From Candidatus Sediminicultor secundus (GTDB lineage: Bacteria > Atribacterota > JS1 > SB-45 > 34-128): DNA of 5,881 bases. The stretch covers positions 1 to 5,881 of the forward strand of contig NCRO01000189.1 in the NCBI GenBank assembly GCA_002849045.2, written 5' to 3'. Shown piece by piece: positions 1-5,450 of the stretch; the stretch's first letter is position 1; each line of letters starts with the position of its first letter. The notes under the pieces were generated by a model. That model did not search any database. It had not been told where the DNA came from and saw only the letters and a list, made by a program, of their open reading frames with translations. A program made the translations under genes and the position numbers.

Positions 1-2
1 CT

Positions 3-89
3 TTTGTAAGGGTGACCAAACCATATCTTACACGTACCTATTCTTCGCTGTCTGGAGAACATTTCAAGGATTGGAGAATTACAAAATAA
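3..89 (+). CDS. Possible 3' end of an unidentified plus-strand gene (partial)
   Basis: An open frame enters from the left window edge and ends at TAA 87-89. It encodes 28 residues ending in LSGEHFKDWRITK. I do not recognise the family. Three things give weak support. The segment is richer in GC (about 40% over the first 80 bases) than the genes to its right. A hairpin terminator with its better T-run in the plus orientation starts 37 bp downstream. No minus-strand gene claims the segment. A second plus frame is also open from the edge to TAG 116-118, so the frame choice is uncertain. It could equally be non-coding or the tail of a mobile element. Confidence 0.25.
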   Translation, partial: FVRVTKPYLTRTYSSLSGEHFKDWRITK

Positions 90-95
90 CAGAAT

Positions 96-1658
96 TTAAA
101 AACACTGGTTTGTTTTAGTTTTTTTAAAATAGCCATGCGTCCTTGAAAACAAGAGGATTGCATGGCTATTTTTTGCCTTTATTTTTTTCCATTTTATGAT
201 ATAATATTTTGGTAATATCTCTCGGTATTTAGCAACTGTTCGCCGAGAAATATCTACATCTCTTTTTTCGCTCAATAAATCTGCTAACTTCTGGTCGCTC
301 CATGGTTTTAAACAATTCTCATTATTAATATATTCTTTTATTAACTTTTTTATCTTATCGGTAGATACAGTACCTCCGCTTTTCTTGTCCACTCCTTTAG
401 AAAAGAAAAATTTCATCTTAAGAAGTCCCCGAGGAGTTTGCACAATTTTGTTATGAATCGCCCTGGACACAGTAGATTCGTGAATTTCTAATCTATCTGC
501 TAACTTCCTTAAAGTTAGGGGTTTTATATACAGGATACCTTTATCTAAAAAATCCTTCTGATATTCTATCAAAGTATCAGCAATACGGTATATGGTTCTT
601 TTTCTTTGCTCTATACCTTTAATTAACCACTTAGCAGAATTTAATTTTTCTTCAATATATTTTTTAGTATCTTTGGTTTCATGGTCAGAAATGCTTCCCT
701 TTTTAATTAGTCTTCCTTTGCCATAAGGAGAAATATTATTACCTACCTCTAAAATCGTTTTATAACGAGAATTTATTTTTATTTGAGGCAAATAATTATC
801 ATTCAAAATTATTCTGTATCCTCCTCCTATTTTCCTCATTATTACCAAATCGGGAAGAATATATTTAACCTCCTTAAAGTTTCCCACTCTTCTACCGGGT
901 TTAGGGTCAAAGGATTTTATAATTACATCGGCTAAAGATTGAACTTCGGATATAGATATTTTCAAATCTTTAGCAATTTTCTTAAATGATTTCCCGGCTA
1001 AATCCTGTAAATGGTATTTTATTATCCTCTCTATTTTTATATCACTAATGCCTAGATATTTTATCTGAGTTAATAGACATTCTTGTAGATTTCTTGCCCC
1101 CACTCCAGGCGGGTCAAAACTTTGAACCAAAGATAATATTTTTTCTATTTTATCTCTTTTTATATTTAAATCAAGAGAAATATCATCTAAACCAATAGTT
1201 AAATAACCGTTATCGTCTATGTTACCTATTAAATATTCACCGATCTTATAATCGATATCACTGCTTACCGCTGTTCCTAATTGAATTAGCAGATAATCTT
1301 GTAATGATTCTCTATAATAAATAAAATTTTCATATCTATTTTCTTTCTCCGGTACAGGTCTATTGGGCAAAGGTCGATAATCTTTTTCTTTGAGATAACT
1401 TAACCAATCATCAAAGTTATTTTCTTCTCTTCTTTCATTTGATTCTTCGGTTTGAGTTAAAGTGGTTTCCTCTTGATTTACTTTTTCTGTTATTGAACCT
1501 GTTTCTTGTTTAACTTCTAATAATGGATTATCTACTAATTCTTCATCGATTAAATCTTTTAGTTCAACTAAATTTAATTGTAATATATTAATTGCTTGAT
1601 ATAATTGGGGGGTAAGAATTAATTTTTGTTTTTGTGTCAATAATAATTCAGGTTTCAT
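96..1658 (-). CDS. rpoN: RNA polymerase sigma-54 factor (RpoN)
   Basis: This is the alternative sigma factor that directs core RNA polymerase to -24/-12 promoters and needs AAA+ enhancer-binding activators to open them. Region I is residues 1-50, with the glutamine- and leucine-rich start (LTQKQKLILTPQLYQAINIL). An acidic, poorly conserved Region II linker follows at about 51-108. The core-binding domain spans about 110-350 and contains FDPPGVGARNLQECL. The helix-turn-helix lies near 380-405 (LTLRKLADRLEIHESTVSRA). The RpoN box SRRTVAKYRE is at 471-480, nearly identical to the family consensus. Residues about 305-330 look slightly longer than usual. At 520 residues the protein is longer than most members (about 430-480). 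The excess is a 25-30 residue tail after KWKKIK, encoded through the hairpin at 126-172, so the natural stop may have been lost or a frameshift may be present. A weak GGAG lies 8 nt before the ATG. It sits 41 bp after the ABC ATPase gene and is probably co-transcribed. No activator gene is adjacent. Confidence 0.95.
   Translation of the reverse strand: MKPELLLTQKQKLILTPQLYQAINILQLNLVELKDLIDEELVDNPLLEVKQETGSITEKVNQEETTLTQTEESNERREENNFDDWLSYLKEKDYRPLPNRPVPEKENRYENFIYYRESLQDYLLIQLGTAVSSDIDYKIGEYLIGNIDDNGYLTIGLDDISLDLNIKRDKIEKILSLVQSFDPPGVGARNLQECLLTQIKYLGISDIKIERIIKYHLQDLAGKSFKKIAKDLKISISEVQSLADVIIKSFDPKPGRRVGNFKEVKYILPDLVIMRKIGGGYRIILNDNYLPQIKINSRYKTILEVGNNISPYGKGRLIKKGSISDHETKDTKKYIEEKLNSAKWLIKGIEQRKRTIYRIADTLIEYQKDFLDKGILYIKPLTLRKLADRLEIHESTVSRAIHNKIVQTPRGLLKMKFFFSKGVDKKSGGTVSTDKIKKLIKEYINNENCLKPWSDQKLADLLSEKRDVDISRRTVAKYREILPKYYIIKWKKIKAKNSHAILLFSRTHGYFKKTKTNQCF
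126..174. terminator. Strong hairpin terminator, probably bidirectional
   Basis: A perfect 13-bp inverted repeat (126-138 with 160-172, AAAATAGCCATGC and its complement) surrounds a loop with a second small stem (CTTG 142-145, CAAG 150-153). The plus orientation ends in a run of six T (169-174). The minus orientation ends in four T followed by A-rich sequence. This fits a factor-independent terminator between rpoN and a converging plus-strand gene. Oddly, the rpoN frame continues through both arms and stops only at 96-98. Confidence 0.85.
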
Positions 1659-1666
1659 CTCACAAA

Positions 1667-1670
1667 CTCC
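1667..1670 (-). promoter_or_regulatory. Weak ribosome binding site of rpoN
   Basis: On the minus strand GGAG lies 8 nt before the ATG at 1656-1658, within GTGGAGTTTGTGAGATG. Its spacing supports that ATG, which also gives the canonical Region I N-terminus. Confidence 0.5.
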
Positions 1671-1699
1671 ACGGTACTAAAACTTAAATTAAAATTCGT

Positions 1700-2800
1700 C
1701 TAAACTATAACCAACAAAGTCTTGGGATCAAAAATATGAGTCTTTTCCATATCTAGTACTACTTCCATATCTTGTTCAACTTCTACTTGAGTACGTGTAT
1801 CCATTTTTCCTATCACAGAGTGCTTTCCACAGGTTAAGTATATGATAATCTCTGCCCCCAAGGGCTCAATTACTTCTACCTTAACTTTTATAGTATTAGA
1901 ATGTGCGGCATTAGCTGCAAACTGTTTGTTGTAAAGATCTTCGGGTCTTACTCCAAAAATTACTTCCTTCCCGGTATAATCTGCTATTTTTGAATAATAA
2001 GCCTGAGGAATCTTTACTTTAAAGCTTTCTGTATCGATAAAATAATCTCCATTCTCTTTAGTAACTTTGGAATCTATAAAATTCATTGCCGGTGAACCGA
2101 TAAAACCGGCTACGAATTTGTTGTTGGGTTTTTTGTAAACCTCCAAAGGAGCACCTGATTGCTGTAAGAGACCATCATTCATTATAAACATTCTATCAGC
2201 CATGGTCATAGCCTCTACTTGGTCGTGAGTTACATAAATTATGGTTGCTCCTAATCTACGGTGAAGTTTGCTGATTTCTGCCCTCATGGCCACTCTTAAC
2301 TTGGCATCCAAATTCGAAAGAGGTTCATCAAATAAAAATACTTTTGGTTTTCTTACTATGGCTCTTCCTACTGCCACTCGCTGTCTTTGTCCACCGGATA
2401 ACTGTTTAGGTTTTCTCTTTAGTAAATTTTCTATTCCTAATATCTCGGCTGCATCCTGCACTCTCTGGTCGATTTCTTTCTTGGGAAATTTCCGCAATTT
2501 TAATCCAAAAGCCATATTATTGTAAACATCCATATGGGGATAAAGAGCGTAATTCTGAAAGACCATGGCAATATCTCTATCTTTGGGCTGAACATCATTT
2601 ACTAACTTATCACCAATATATATCTCTCCCTGGGTTGCTTCTTCTAAGCCGGCAATTGCTCTTAGGGTTGTGGTCTTCCCACAACCAGACGGACCGACTA
2701 AGACCGCAAATTCCTTATCCTTTATTTCTATGCTTAGATCATCTACTGCAATTACCTCTTTAAATTTTTTAGTAAGATTCTTTAAAATTACATTTGCCAT
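1700..2800 (-). CDS. Carbohydrate ABC transporter ATP-binding protein, UgpC/MsmK/MalK type
   Basis: This is the cytoplasmic ATPase subunit of a sugar or sugar-phosphate (CUT1-type) importer. Its 366 residues are the usual length. The nucleotide-binding domain is roughly residues 1-235. It has Walker A GPSGCGKT (36-43), Q-loop FQNYALYPHM (Q82), signature LSGGQ (134-138), Walker B VFLFDEP (154-160), D-loop SNLDAKLR and the switch histidine in VTHDQ (H192). All catalytic positions are intact. The remainder is the C-terminal OB-fold/TOBE regulatory region, with the typical GSPAMNF and FGVRPEDL segments. AGGAGG lies 6 nt before the ATG, and a good promoter lies upstream. No permease or solute-binding gene is adjacent, so it may be a shared ATPase like MsmK or MsmX. 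The substrate cannot be told from the sequence. It is probably co-transcribed with rpoN. Confidence 0.95.
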   Translation of the reverse strand: MANVILKNLTKKFKEVIAVDDLSIEIKDKEFAVLVGPSGCGKTTTLRAIAGLEEATQGEIYIGDKLVNDVQPKDRDIAMVFQNYALYPHMDVYNNMAFGLKLRKFPKKEIDQRVQDAAEILGIENLLKRKPKQLSGGQRQRVAVGRAIVRKPKVFLFDEPLSNLDAKLRVAMRAEISKLHRRLGATIIYVTHDQVEAMTMADRMFIMNDGLLQQSGAPLEVYKKPNNKFVAGFIGSPAMNFIDSKVTKENGDYFIDTESFKVKIPQAYYSKIADYTGKEVIFGVRPEDLYNKQFAANAAHSNTIKVKVEVIEPLGAEIIIYLTCGKHSVIGKMDTRTQVEVEQDMEVVLDMEKTHIFDPKTLLVIV

Positions 2801-2806
2801 TTTACC

Positions 2807-2812
2807 CCTCCT
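2807..2812 (-). promoter_or_regulatory. Strong ribosome binding site of the ABC ATPase gene
   Basis: AGGAGG, within AAGGAGGGG on the minus strand, lies 6 nt before the ATG at 2798-2800. It fixes the start and implies high translation. Confidence 0.85.
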
Positions 2813-2830
2813 TTTTAATATAGTAATATT

Positions 2831-2859
2831 ATTTTACCAAAAAGTTTTTAATATACCAA
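2831..2859 (-). promoter_or_regulatory. Predicted sigma-70-type promoter of the ABC ATPase-rpoN unit
   Basis: On the minus strand the -35 box is TTGGTA (2854-2859), followed by exactly 17 bp and the -10 box TAAAAT (2831-2836). Transcription would start near 2824, giving a leader of about 23 nt that contains the strong ribosome binding site. The match is 4/6 and 5/6 to consensus in very AT-rich DNA, so chance matches are possible, but spacing and position are ideal. Confidence 0.45.
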
Positions 2860-2870
2860 ATATAGTCTTA

Positions 2871-2905
2871 AATTAGTCGTTAGTGAATAGTGAATAGTCG
2901 TTAGT
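2871..2905. repeat. Heptamer repeat array, five NNNTAGT units
   Basis: Five consecutive 7-bp units share the ending TAGT: AATTAGT, CGTTAGT, GAATAGT, GAATAGT, CGTTAGT. They start just upstream of the predicted promoter of the ABC ATPase gene. The first 24 bp (2871-2894) recur perfectly in inverted orientation at 5427-5450. Confidence 0.75.
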
Positions 2906-2968
2906 ACAAGAAGACATGGCACACCATGATCCTACTTTTCTTTTGTAGATGTACAATGAATTGTGCCC
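2906..2968. repeat. Pair of short palindromes with a T-rich linker
   Basis: The first palindrome is CATGG-CACA-CCATG (2915-2928). The second region can fold two ways: TTGTA-GATG-TACAA (2943-2956), or GTACAA-TGAA-TTGTGC (2951-2966) with one T-G pair. A T-rich stretch near 2936-2944 separates the two regions. The two-palindromes-plus-linker layout resembles the element at 4279-4350. No open frame of useful length crosses it. It is probably an intergenic repeat relic; function unknown. Confidence 0.4.
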
Positions 2969-2988
2969 TCTCTGTTTTACTGACTTTT

Positions 2989-3056
2989 GTTTACTCTGCT
3001 AAGTGAGTATCTATTAAGCAGAGTTTACCTTACTAAATAAGTATTTACTAAACAGA
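2989..3056. repeat. Diverged tandem duplication, two 34-bp units
   Basis: Units 2989-3022 and 3023-3056 align without gaps and match at 26 of 34 positions. All eight differences are transitions (G/A or C/T). The first unit begins GTTTACTCTGCTAAG and the second GTTTACCTTACTAAA. The first unit also takes part in an 8-bp hairpin (ACTCTGCT 2993-3000 with AGCAGAGT 3017-3024). A 9-bp outer inverted repeat (2969-2977 with 3050-3058) brackets the region. Confidence 0.65.
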
Positions 3057-3250
3057 GATTATGGAAAAAGGAAATTCCTATACAATTGAGTTAAGAAAGA
3101 GAAAAAAGATACAAAAAAGTAGTATTCTTCTTTTTAACTAACTACCCCACTAAAGTTTACACTAACTACTTATATATCAATCAAGGAGATTTTCACTTTT
3201 AGCATCATAGATAGAATGCCAATTGCTAAAGAAGAAAAAATTCTTATGGT
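3057..3250. other. AT-rich gene-free remainder of the whiA-ABC ATPase gap
   Basis: The whole gap between whiA and the ABC ATPase gene is 450 bp (2801-3250). After the promoter and the repeats listed separately, this part holds no convincing gene. The motif CTAACTAC-like sequence occurs twice (3136-3145 and 3162-3170 region). A 7-bp inverted repeat TTTAGCA/TGCTAAA (3198-3204 with 3224-3230) lies just past the whiA stop but has no T-run on the whiA strand, so it is not a clear terminator. Confidence 0.5.
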
Positions 3251-4183
3251 TTATAAACTTTCCGCAATCTGAGAAATCTTCTTTAACCGATGATAAATCC
3301 CCGATTTAGTAATTTTAAAATCTACTTCCTCAACTAATTCCTGTAAACTGGAATAAGGTAAATTTTTACGTACTCCAGCTACCAATAATAATCTCGGTGA
3401 AATATGCTGCAAACCTATTTTCTTTTCTATCACATCAATATCATGTAACTGTTTAGCAGCAGAAAGAACTATTTTATCTAAATTTGCCGTTTCACAATTA
3501 ACTAATCTATTTACAGTATTTAATACATCTTTTCTAGCCCTTATATCTTGAAAATACAATAAAGCATTCTGAAGCCCGATTAGTCTTAGAAATTCAAATA
3601 TGCTATCCCCTCTCTTTAAATATACTACCCACTTCTTCTTCCAAAAACTTACCCGAGAGTTTAAACCGTAATAGTCAAAGAGGGTATGAATAAAATTTGC
3701 TTCCCCTTCATCATTTGTGGAAATTTCTAAGTGATACATCTTTTCCGGATCATTTACAAATCCATTTACCAAAAAGGCTCCTCTTAAATATGAATCTTTA
3801 GAAAAATTTTTATTTAAATTTGATCTTTTTTCTCCGATATATTGTTTATCGTGTATAGGTTCATTTCCCCAGCTTAAATTCAATTCTTTTAAAATTTTCA
3901 CAGTTTCTTTTAAAAAAGGAATTTTAACTTTATAATGTTTTTTTGTATTCGATGAATTTTCTTTTTCAACTAAGGGATAAATTTTAAAAACCCTTTTAAT
4001 CAAATTATAAGCAGTTCGTGTGGTAGTAGGGTCTTTTAAGATAATAACTAAATTTTTTTTCTGACCCGATTTAACGATATTTCCTTTTAATTTTATAAAT
4101 GCCAGTAATTCATCCTTCTGTTTAGATATATCCCTGGGAATTATTCTGGCTAATTCATTTTTTACTCGGTAAGAAAATAACAT
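3251..4183 (-). CDS. whiA: DNA-binding protein WhiA
   Basis: WhiA is a conserved DNA-binding protein needed for sporulation septation in actinomycetes and linked to cell division and chromosome segregation in Bacillus. The 310-residue length is typical. Residues 1-95 form the WhiA N-terminal domain. Residues about 130-225 form a LAGLIDADG homing-endonuclease-like domain, with the core YLRGAFLVNGFVNDPEK at 132-148. The catalytic acid position of the LAGLIDADG motif appears to be N140, which fits the known loss of nuclease activity in this family. NRLVNCETANLDK (225-237) is a family hallmark. A helix-turn-helix follows at about 277-305 (LQELVEEVDFKITKSGIYHR). AGGAAG (4190-4195) lies 6 nt before the ATG. 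It is 220 bp downstream of rapZ, with the usual partner yvcK missing between them. Confidence 0.95.
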   Translation of the reverse strand: MLFSYRVKNELARIIPRDISKQKDELLAFIKLKGNIVKSGQKKNLVIILKDPTTTRTAYNLIKRVFKIYPLVEKENSSNTKKHYKVKIPFLKETVKILKELNLSWGNEPIHDKQYIGEKRSNLNKNFSKDSYLRGAFLVNGFVNDPEKMYHLEISTNDEGEANFIHTLFDYYGLNSRVSFWKKKWVVYLKRGDSIFEFLRLIGLQNALLYFQDIRARKDVLNTVNRLVNCETANLDKIVLSAAKQLHDIDVIEKKIGLQHISPRLLLVAGVRKNLPYSSLQELVEEVDFKITKSGIYHRLKKISQIAESL

Positions 4184-4189
4184 TTAACT

Positions 4190-4195
4190 CTTCCT
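4190..4195 (-). promoter_or_regulatory. Ribosome binding site of whiA
   Basis: AGGAAG, within AAAGGAAGAG on the minus strand, sits 6 nt before the ATG at 4181-4183 and supports this start. Confidence 0.7.
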
Positions 4196-4278
4196 TTGGC
4201 ATATTTTTCTTCTAAATTATATATGTTGATTAAAAAATTACAACAAAACTCAAAACTTTTTTCGTATAAAGTATTGTT

Positions 4279-4350
4279 TTTAAAGTAAGGGTCGGGTTTA
4301 TCTGACTCGTTTTGATTGCGGGTTCGATGAATTGAACCCCTTACACTAAA
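4279..4350. repeat. Foldable two-hairpin intergenic element
   Basis: An outer stem GTAAG/CTTAC (4285-4289 with 4340-4344), extendable by TTTA/TAAA (4279-4282 with 4347-4350) across a 2x2 mismatch, encloses two hairpins. Hairpin A pairs GGTCGG (4290-4295) with CTGACT (4302-4307) using two G-U pairs. Hairpin B pairs GGGTTCG (4320-4326) with TGAACCC (4333-4339) using one G-U pair. A T-rich linker separates them. The GC content is higher than the surroundings. From memory, similar GTAGGGGC-type double hairpins are dispersed in many uncultured-bacterial genomes; that is recollection, not a search. It lies between rapZ and whiA and would be in their mRNA if they are co-transcribed. Confidence 0.6.
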
Positions 4351-4403
4351 CCTTTATATATTCTATGGTTTTTCCCTTTTCGCTTTAAGTTTTTAGTCAA
4401 ATC

Positions 4404-5306
4404 TCATAAGTCATTTTTAATCTTTATTTCATCTTTATTCATATCTCTATGTTTCACAAATAGCTTATATTCTTTTCCTTTTAAATAATTCGCTAAATTA
4501 TCTATTAAAACCACCGATCTGTGTCTGCCCCCGGTACATCCGAAAGCAATAGAAAGATATGTCTTACCTTCTTTAACATAATAAGGGATTAAATAATCTA
4601 ATAAACTAAAATAAACTTCCATAAAATGTTGGGTTGTAGGAAATTCGGTTACATATTTTTCAATCTTCTCATTGGTCCCCGGCAAATTTTTTAATTTATC
4701 TACATAGAAGGGGTTGGGAAGAAATCTAACATCAAAGACAATGTCTACATCGATAGGAATACCATATTTATATCCAAAAGAGATTAGGGTTATCTGAATC
4801 TTTTGTTCTTTTCCTTTTATAAAATTCCTGATAATTTCATTACTTAATTGTTTGGGAGTTAAATCAGAAGTATCTATTATTAGGTTAGCTTGTGACCTTA
4901 ATTCTTTTAACTGTTCTCTCTCTGCTTGTATGTTTTCCAGAATGTTGTTTGAAATATTTAGAGGATGTTTTCTCCTGGTTCCGCTAAATCGGTGCATCAA
5001 CATCTCATCACTTGCCTCTAAAAATAATATCTCTCGATTAATCCCTAATTCTTTTAAATAATCAAGTGATTCGTATAAATCCTTAAAAAAAATTCCTCCT
5101 CTTATATCTACCACTAAAGCAATCTTTGACAATTTCCCCTTTGATTTTAAACAAATTTCAGCAAATTTGAGGATTAGCTGGGAAGGAATATTATCTATAC
5201 AGAAAAAACCAGCATCTTCAAAGCACTTAACCCCTATACTTTTTCCCGCTCCGGACAGACCGGTAATTATTATAAATCTGGTTTTATCCAATTTCATTTC
5301 TCCCAT
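4404..5306 (-). CDS. rapZ: RapZ/YvcJ family nucleotide-binding regulator
   Basis: RapZ proteins bind nucleotides. In E. coli RapZ is an RNA-binding adaptor that controls glucosamine-6-phosphate synthase through small RNAs; in Firmicutes YvcJ is a P-loop NTPase with a less defined role. Walker A is GLSGAGKS (16-23) and a Walker B-like ALVVD ends at D67. TRRKHPL (110-116) is conserved. The C-terminal domain carries FGYKYGIP (178-185), DVRFLPNP (192-199), GCTGGRHRSV (256-265) and KHRD (285-288), all family hallmarks, so the protein looks intact. The 300-residue length is normal. The ATG at 5306 gives the longest frame but has no ribosome binding site. ATG at 5297 has GGGAG only 2 nt away. TTG at 5291 has it at 8 nt and gives a family-like N-terminus, so the real start may be internal. 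It lies between argS and whiA. Confidence 0.95.
   Translation of the reverse strand: MGEMKLDKTRFIIITGLSGAGKSIGVKCFEDAGFFCIDNIPSQLILKFAEICLKSKGKLSKIALVVDIRGGIFFKDLYESLDYLKELGINREILFLEASDEMLMHRFSGTRRKHPLNISNNILENIQAEREQLKELRSQANLIIDTSDLTPKQLSNEIIRNFIKGKEQKIQITLISFGYKYGIPIDVDIVFDVRFLPNPFYVDKLKNLPGTNEKIEKYVTEFPTTQHFMEVYFSLLDYLIPYYVKEGKTYLSIAFGCTGGRHRSVVLIDNLANYLKGKEYKLFVKHRDMNKDEIKIKNDL
5300..5304 (-). promoter_or_regulatory. Ribosome binding site that favours a TTG start for rapZ
   Basis: GGGAG on the minus strand overlaps the first ATG of the longest rapZ frame. It is 2 nt from the second ATG (5295-5297) and 8 nt from a TTG codon (5289-5291). Spacing therefore favours TTG, which would start the protein (M)DKTRFIIITGLSGAGKS, matching the short N-terminus usual in this family. 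Confidence 0.45.
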
Positions 5307-5348
5307 ATGGTTAGTTACTTGTTATTTATTTAACCAGCTAACCGGATA

Positions 5349-5450
5349 ACTAATTCTTAACGAGATACGAGATACGAATTTCATTTTACGTTTTGCGCTT
5401 TTCGTTTTTCGCTATATACTATTCACTTCACTATTCACTAACGACTAATT
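5349..5450. repeat. Heptamer-periodic repeat tract between rapZ and argS
   Basis: From 5349 to 5411 the sequence divides into nine 7-bp blocks in one phase: ACTAATT, CTTAACG, AGATACG, AGATACG, AATTTCA, TTTTACG, TTTTGCG, CTTTTCG, TTTTTCG. Most end in CG. From 5430 the 7-bp period resumes as ACTATTC, ACTAACG, ACTAATT. The segment 5427-5450 is the perfect inverse of 2871-2894. Its right end overlaps the argS stop codon by two bases. No gene or clear promoter is visible in the 142-bp gap, apart from a short imperfect inverted repeat GGTTAG/CTAACC (5309-5314 with 5338-5343) just before rapZ. Confidence 0.7.

Noticed and set aside
2268..2525. Plus-strand open frame opposite the ABC ATPase gene
   Set aside because: It is antisense to the signature and Walker B coding region of a clearly real gene and resembles no protein family; the same applies to plus frames at 2670-2876, 4852-5061, 5167-5349 and 5393-5581.
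2871..2905. CRISPR-like direct repeats
   Set aside because: Units are 7 bp and contiguous, with no spacers and no cas genes.
2917..2922. TGGCAC, the -24 half of a sigma-54 promoter, attractive because rpoN is nearby
   Set aside because: The required GC of the -12 element is absent at the right spacing (the following bases are ACCATGATCC), and the motif is part of a small palindrome.
3061..3141. Small plus-strand frame of 26 codons, lysine/arginine-rich
   Set aside because: No ribosome binding site, no recognisable domain, and it lies in AT-rich repeat-laden DNA where such frames arise by chance.
3198..3230. Inverted repeat TTTAGCA/TGCTAAA as a whiA terminator
   Set aside because: Only 7 bp, AT-rich, with a long loop and no T-run on the whiA strand.
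3216..3272. Plus-strand 18-codon frame overlapping the 3' end of whiA
   Set aside because: No ribosome binding site at a usable distance and it is antisense to the conserved whiA C-terminus.
4285..4344. tRNA-like fold with a GGTTCGA segment resembling a T-loop
   Set aside because: It has only two inner hairpins, a short outer stem, no anticodon arm or CCA-compatible acceptor, and is too short; a palindromic repeat explains it better.
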